From CAYJPV01 sp964396055 (GTDB lineage: Bacteria > Acidobacteriota > Vicinamibacteria > Vicinamibacterales > JAKQTR01): a stretch of 23,699 bases of DNA. Numbering within the stretch: the stretch's first letter is position 1; each line of letters begins with the position of its first letter. Location: assembly GCA_964396055.1 (NCBI GenBank), contig CAYNDV010000067.1, positions 1 to 23,699 on the forward strand. The letters run 5' to 3'. Under the pieces are notes generated by a model. It did not search any database. It was not told the origin of the DNA and saw nothing but the letters and a program-made list of their open reading frames with translations. Below are positions 22,088 through 23,699 of this stretch, piece by piece. The position numbers and the translations under genes were made by a program.

Positions 22088-22530
22088 TGACCACCATGCC
22101 ACTCGAACCTTCTGCCGTTCGCAAACTGATCGTCACCCGCCTCAACGAGCTGAAGCGGACCGCGGCCGCCCGCCGCGAGCGCGCGGCAACTGCCGAGCGC
22201 GAGTATGCCGTCTTCCTGCCCTCGGTGGCCGTGCCGGCGTTCACGCTCGTGGCCCAGGTGCTGTCGGCGGAAGGGTATCCGCATCGCGTCACCACGCCGG
22301 GCTCGGGCGTGCGCATGGCCTCGGACCGTTCACCGCGGACCTACGTGGATCTGCGGCTCGACACCTCGGGCCCGGTGCCCGGCGTCGTGGCCGAGGTCTC
22401 GCGCGAACGCGGCCACCGAGTGCTCATGGATGACCGGCCGCTTTGCGAGGGCCGCGCCATCGCCTCGCTCACCGACGAGGACGTGGTGCAGTTCCTGGCG
22501 GGGATTGTGGGGGATCTCGTCGAGAAGTGA
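22087..22530 (+). CDS. Unknown 147-aa protein coupled to the CoA-transferase
   Basis: Not recognised. I prefer ATG at 22087, which shares a base with the preceding stop (TGATG), the usual coupled arrangement; ATG at 22096 is also possible. The N-terminal 45 residues are a basic, Arg/Ala-rich probable helix (LNELKRTAAARRERAATAE). The rest looks alpha/beta: FLPSVAVPAFTLVAQVLSAEGYPHRVTTPG, TYVDLRLDTS, VPGVVAEVSRERGHRVLMDD, and a last helix DEDVVQFLAGIVGDLVEK. No signal peptide or membrane segment is present. Codon use is like that of its neighbours, and overlap with a confident gene supports it being real. It might modulate the operon enzymes, but that is only guilt by association. Confidence 0.72.
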   Translation: MTTMPLEPSAVRKLIVTRLNELKRTAAARRERAATAEREYAVFLPSVAVPAFTLVAQVLSAEGYPHRVTTPGSGVRMASDRSPRTYVDLRLDTSGPVPGVVAEVSRERGHRVLMDDRPLCEGRAIASLTDEDVVQFLAGIVGDLVEK

Positions 22531-22548
22531 GGGGCGGCCGGGCCCCGG

Positions 22549-23699
22549 TCAGGCCAGGCGTTCGACAAACGACGTGTCGATCCCGTCGCGGCGGAGCAGT
22601 TCGAGGAAGGCCACGCGGTCGTAGGCCTTGCGGTAGGCCTCACGCGCATCGACAGCGCCGCTCTGCACGAAGGCCGCCAGCGCGTCGTTCATCGGCACCA
22701 TCCCGTACTTGCGGCCCGAGTCGATCGCAAGCGACAGCTGCCCCACCTTGCCTTCGGCCAGCAGCGCGGCCACCGACGGCGTATTCAGCAGCAGTTCACG
22801 GGCGGCGACGCGGCCGCCGCCGGTCTTGCGCAGCAGCACCTGCGCCACGGCGCCCCGCAGCGTCTCGGACAGCGCCAGCGCCAGGTGCGTCTGCCGGTCC
22901 ACCGGCGCGCTCTCGATGAGGCGAGCGACGGCCGTCATGGTGGTGTGCGCCGTGACGGACCCGATGACCAGGTGGCCCGAGTCGGCGGCCTCGAGGGCGA
23001 GCGCCACGAGATCGGCGTTGCGCAGGTCGTCGATCACCAGGACGTCGGGGTTCTCGCGCAGGGCGGCACGGGCGCTGGCCGCCATGCTCTCGACGTCTCC
23101 CCGCACCTCCCGCTGGCTGATCATGGCCTTGCGGTTCTCGTGGACGAACTTGATCTCGGTCTCGAGGGTGATGACGTAGTCCGAGCGGTTGCGGTTGATG
23201 AGGTCCACGAAGGCCGAAATGAGCGTGGACTTCCCGCTGAGCCGCGGCCCCGCCACCAGGATCAGGCCGTCGCGCTCGCCGCACAACGCCTGGATGTCGC
23301 GCGAGAGCCCGAGCTGATCGGCCGACACCAGACGGGTGGGAATCAGCCGGAACACCGCGCCCGGGCCGCGCTGGTCACGGAACGACAGGCAGCGCACCCG
23401 CCCGACGTCGGGCAGTTCGCACACCCACTCGGCCGTGTTGCCGCCGGCGAGGGCCTCCCGGCTGCCCGACGGCGCGAGCTCGAGCACGAGGGCTTCCACC
23501 TCGGGCGTCGACAGCGGCGGCTCCGTCTCGAGCACCAGCATCTCGTCGTCGATCCGGATCGACGGCCGGGCGTCGGCCATCAGGTACAGCGACGAGGCGC
23601 CGCGGGCGGCCGCCGTGCGGAGCAGGCGGCCGACGCCGAGGTGCCGGGGCGGCGGCCCGGGTGTGGGCCGCGGCGTCTCCGGCCGAATCGGGCTGCGCG
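22549..23699 (-). CDS. PilT/GspE-family ATPase, divergent, 5' end beyond the window
   Basis: A type IV pilus retraction-type (PilT/PilU-like) ATPase. The frame is open to the right edge. The residues before the internal ATG at 23580 (RLLRTAAARGASSLYL) match the normal PilT N-terminal domain, so that ATG is not the start and the true start lies past 23699. At least 383 codons are visible, beginning with a Pro/Arg-rich linker. Walker A is GPRLSGKST (about 23250-23224). The Asp-box segment TLETEIKFVH and the stretch ISQREVRGD are conserved. Walker B reads DVLVIDDLRN, where PilT usually has GEMRD, so the catalytic Glu is Asp. The His-box (usually TLHTN) is SVTAHTT. It converges on the unknown gene with an 18-nt gap. 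A regulatory or specialised PilT paralogue is likely. Confidence 0.88.
   Translation of the reverse strand, partial: RSPIRPETPRPTPGPPPRHLGVGRLLRTAAARGASSLYLMADARPSIRIDDEMLVLETEPPLSTPEVEALVLELAPSGSREALAGGNTAEWVCELPDVGRVRCLSFRDQRGPGAVFRLIPTRLVSADQLGLSRDIQALCGERDGLILVAGPRLSGKSTLISAFVDLINRNRSDYVITLETEIKFVHENRKAMISQREVRGDVESMAASARAALRENPDVLVIDDLRNADLVALALEAADSGHLVIGSVTAHTTMTAVARLIESAPVDRQTHLALALSETLRGAVAQVLLRKTGGGRVAARELLLNTPSVAALLAEGKVGQLSLAIDSGRKYGMVPMNDALAAFVQSGAVDAREAYRKAYDRVAFLELLRRDGIDTSFVERLA

Noticed and set aside
20354..22102. Minus-strand open frame (582 codons) opposite hom and the CoA-transferase
   Set aside because: Low-information shadow; the plus-strand genes carry catalytic motifs.
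23578..23580. ATG at 23580 as the start of the PilT-like gene
   Set aside because: The frame continues upstream with conserved PilT N-terminal residues (GASSLYL), so the gene runs past the window edge.

Overview
The window reads as chromosomal DNA of a high-GC, Gram-negative, aerobic or microaerobic soil-type bacterium. The best guess is an acidobacterium (Vicinamibacteria-like). This rests on the very GC-rich codon use, a TonB receptor with a carboxypeptidase-regulatory-like N-terminal domain, futalosine-pathway menaquinone genes and a PilT-like ATPase. The taxonomic call is inference and no rRNA is present. No phage, insertion sequence, tRNA or CRISPR array was recognised.

Layout, left to right. 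(1) 1-1013, minus: mqnE (aminofutalosine synthase), cut by the window edge, headed by a 22-bp inverted repeat made of two palindromic sites. (2) 1078-7821, plus: a tandem heptamer array, an extended -10, a cobalamin riboswitch, then a B12 uptake operon (TonB receptor, BtuD-like ATPase, BtuC-like permease, BtuF-like binding protein) with a UraA-type nucleobase permease between btuC and btuF. (3) 7870-10276, minus: an HDOD signalling protein, mqnD and a secreted protein of unknown function. (4) 10457-16473, minus: a complete isc iron-sulfur operon in the order iscR-iscS-iscU-iscA-hscB-hscA-fdx-iscX, with a good promoter and a 25-bp IscR-type operator. (5) 16547-18512, minus: a MoeB/ThiF-rhodanese fusion and a SUMF1-fold protein lacking the catalytic cysteines. 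(6) 18596-22530, plus: aminotransferase, homoserine dehydrogenase, class III CoA-transferase and an unknown 147-aa protein, three of them translationally coupled. (7) 22549-23699, minus: a PilT-like ATPase running off the right edge.

Two themes stand out. First, many spacers hold tandem arrays of 7- or 8-bp units with different sequences (TCTAGCC, GGCCATTC, GTTCAAG, CCTGGAA, GCCTCCA, GGCCGTTG, TTCTGTC). In front of btuB, uraA and mqnD the array lies where the -35 box should be, directly upstream of a TAYACT -10. The ferredoxin C-terminal tail appears to be an old piece of such an array that became coding. Second, the genes connect functionally. Fe-S assembly (isc), two menaquinone enzymes (MqnE is a radical SAM Fe-S enzyme), B12 import and a sulfur-carrier-activating enzyme beside the cysteine desulfurase make this a cofactor-centred neighbourhood.
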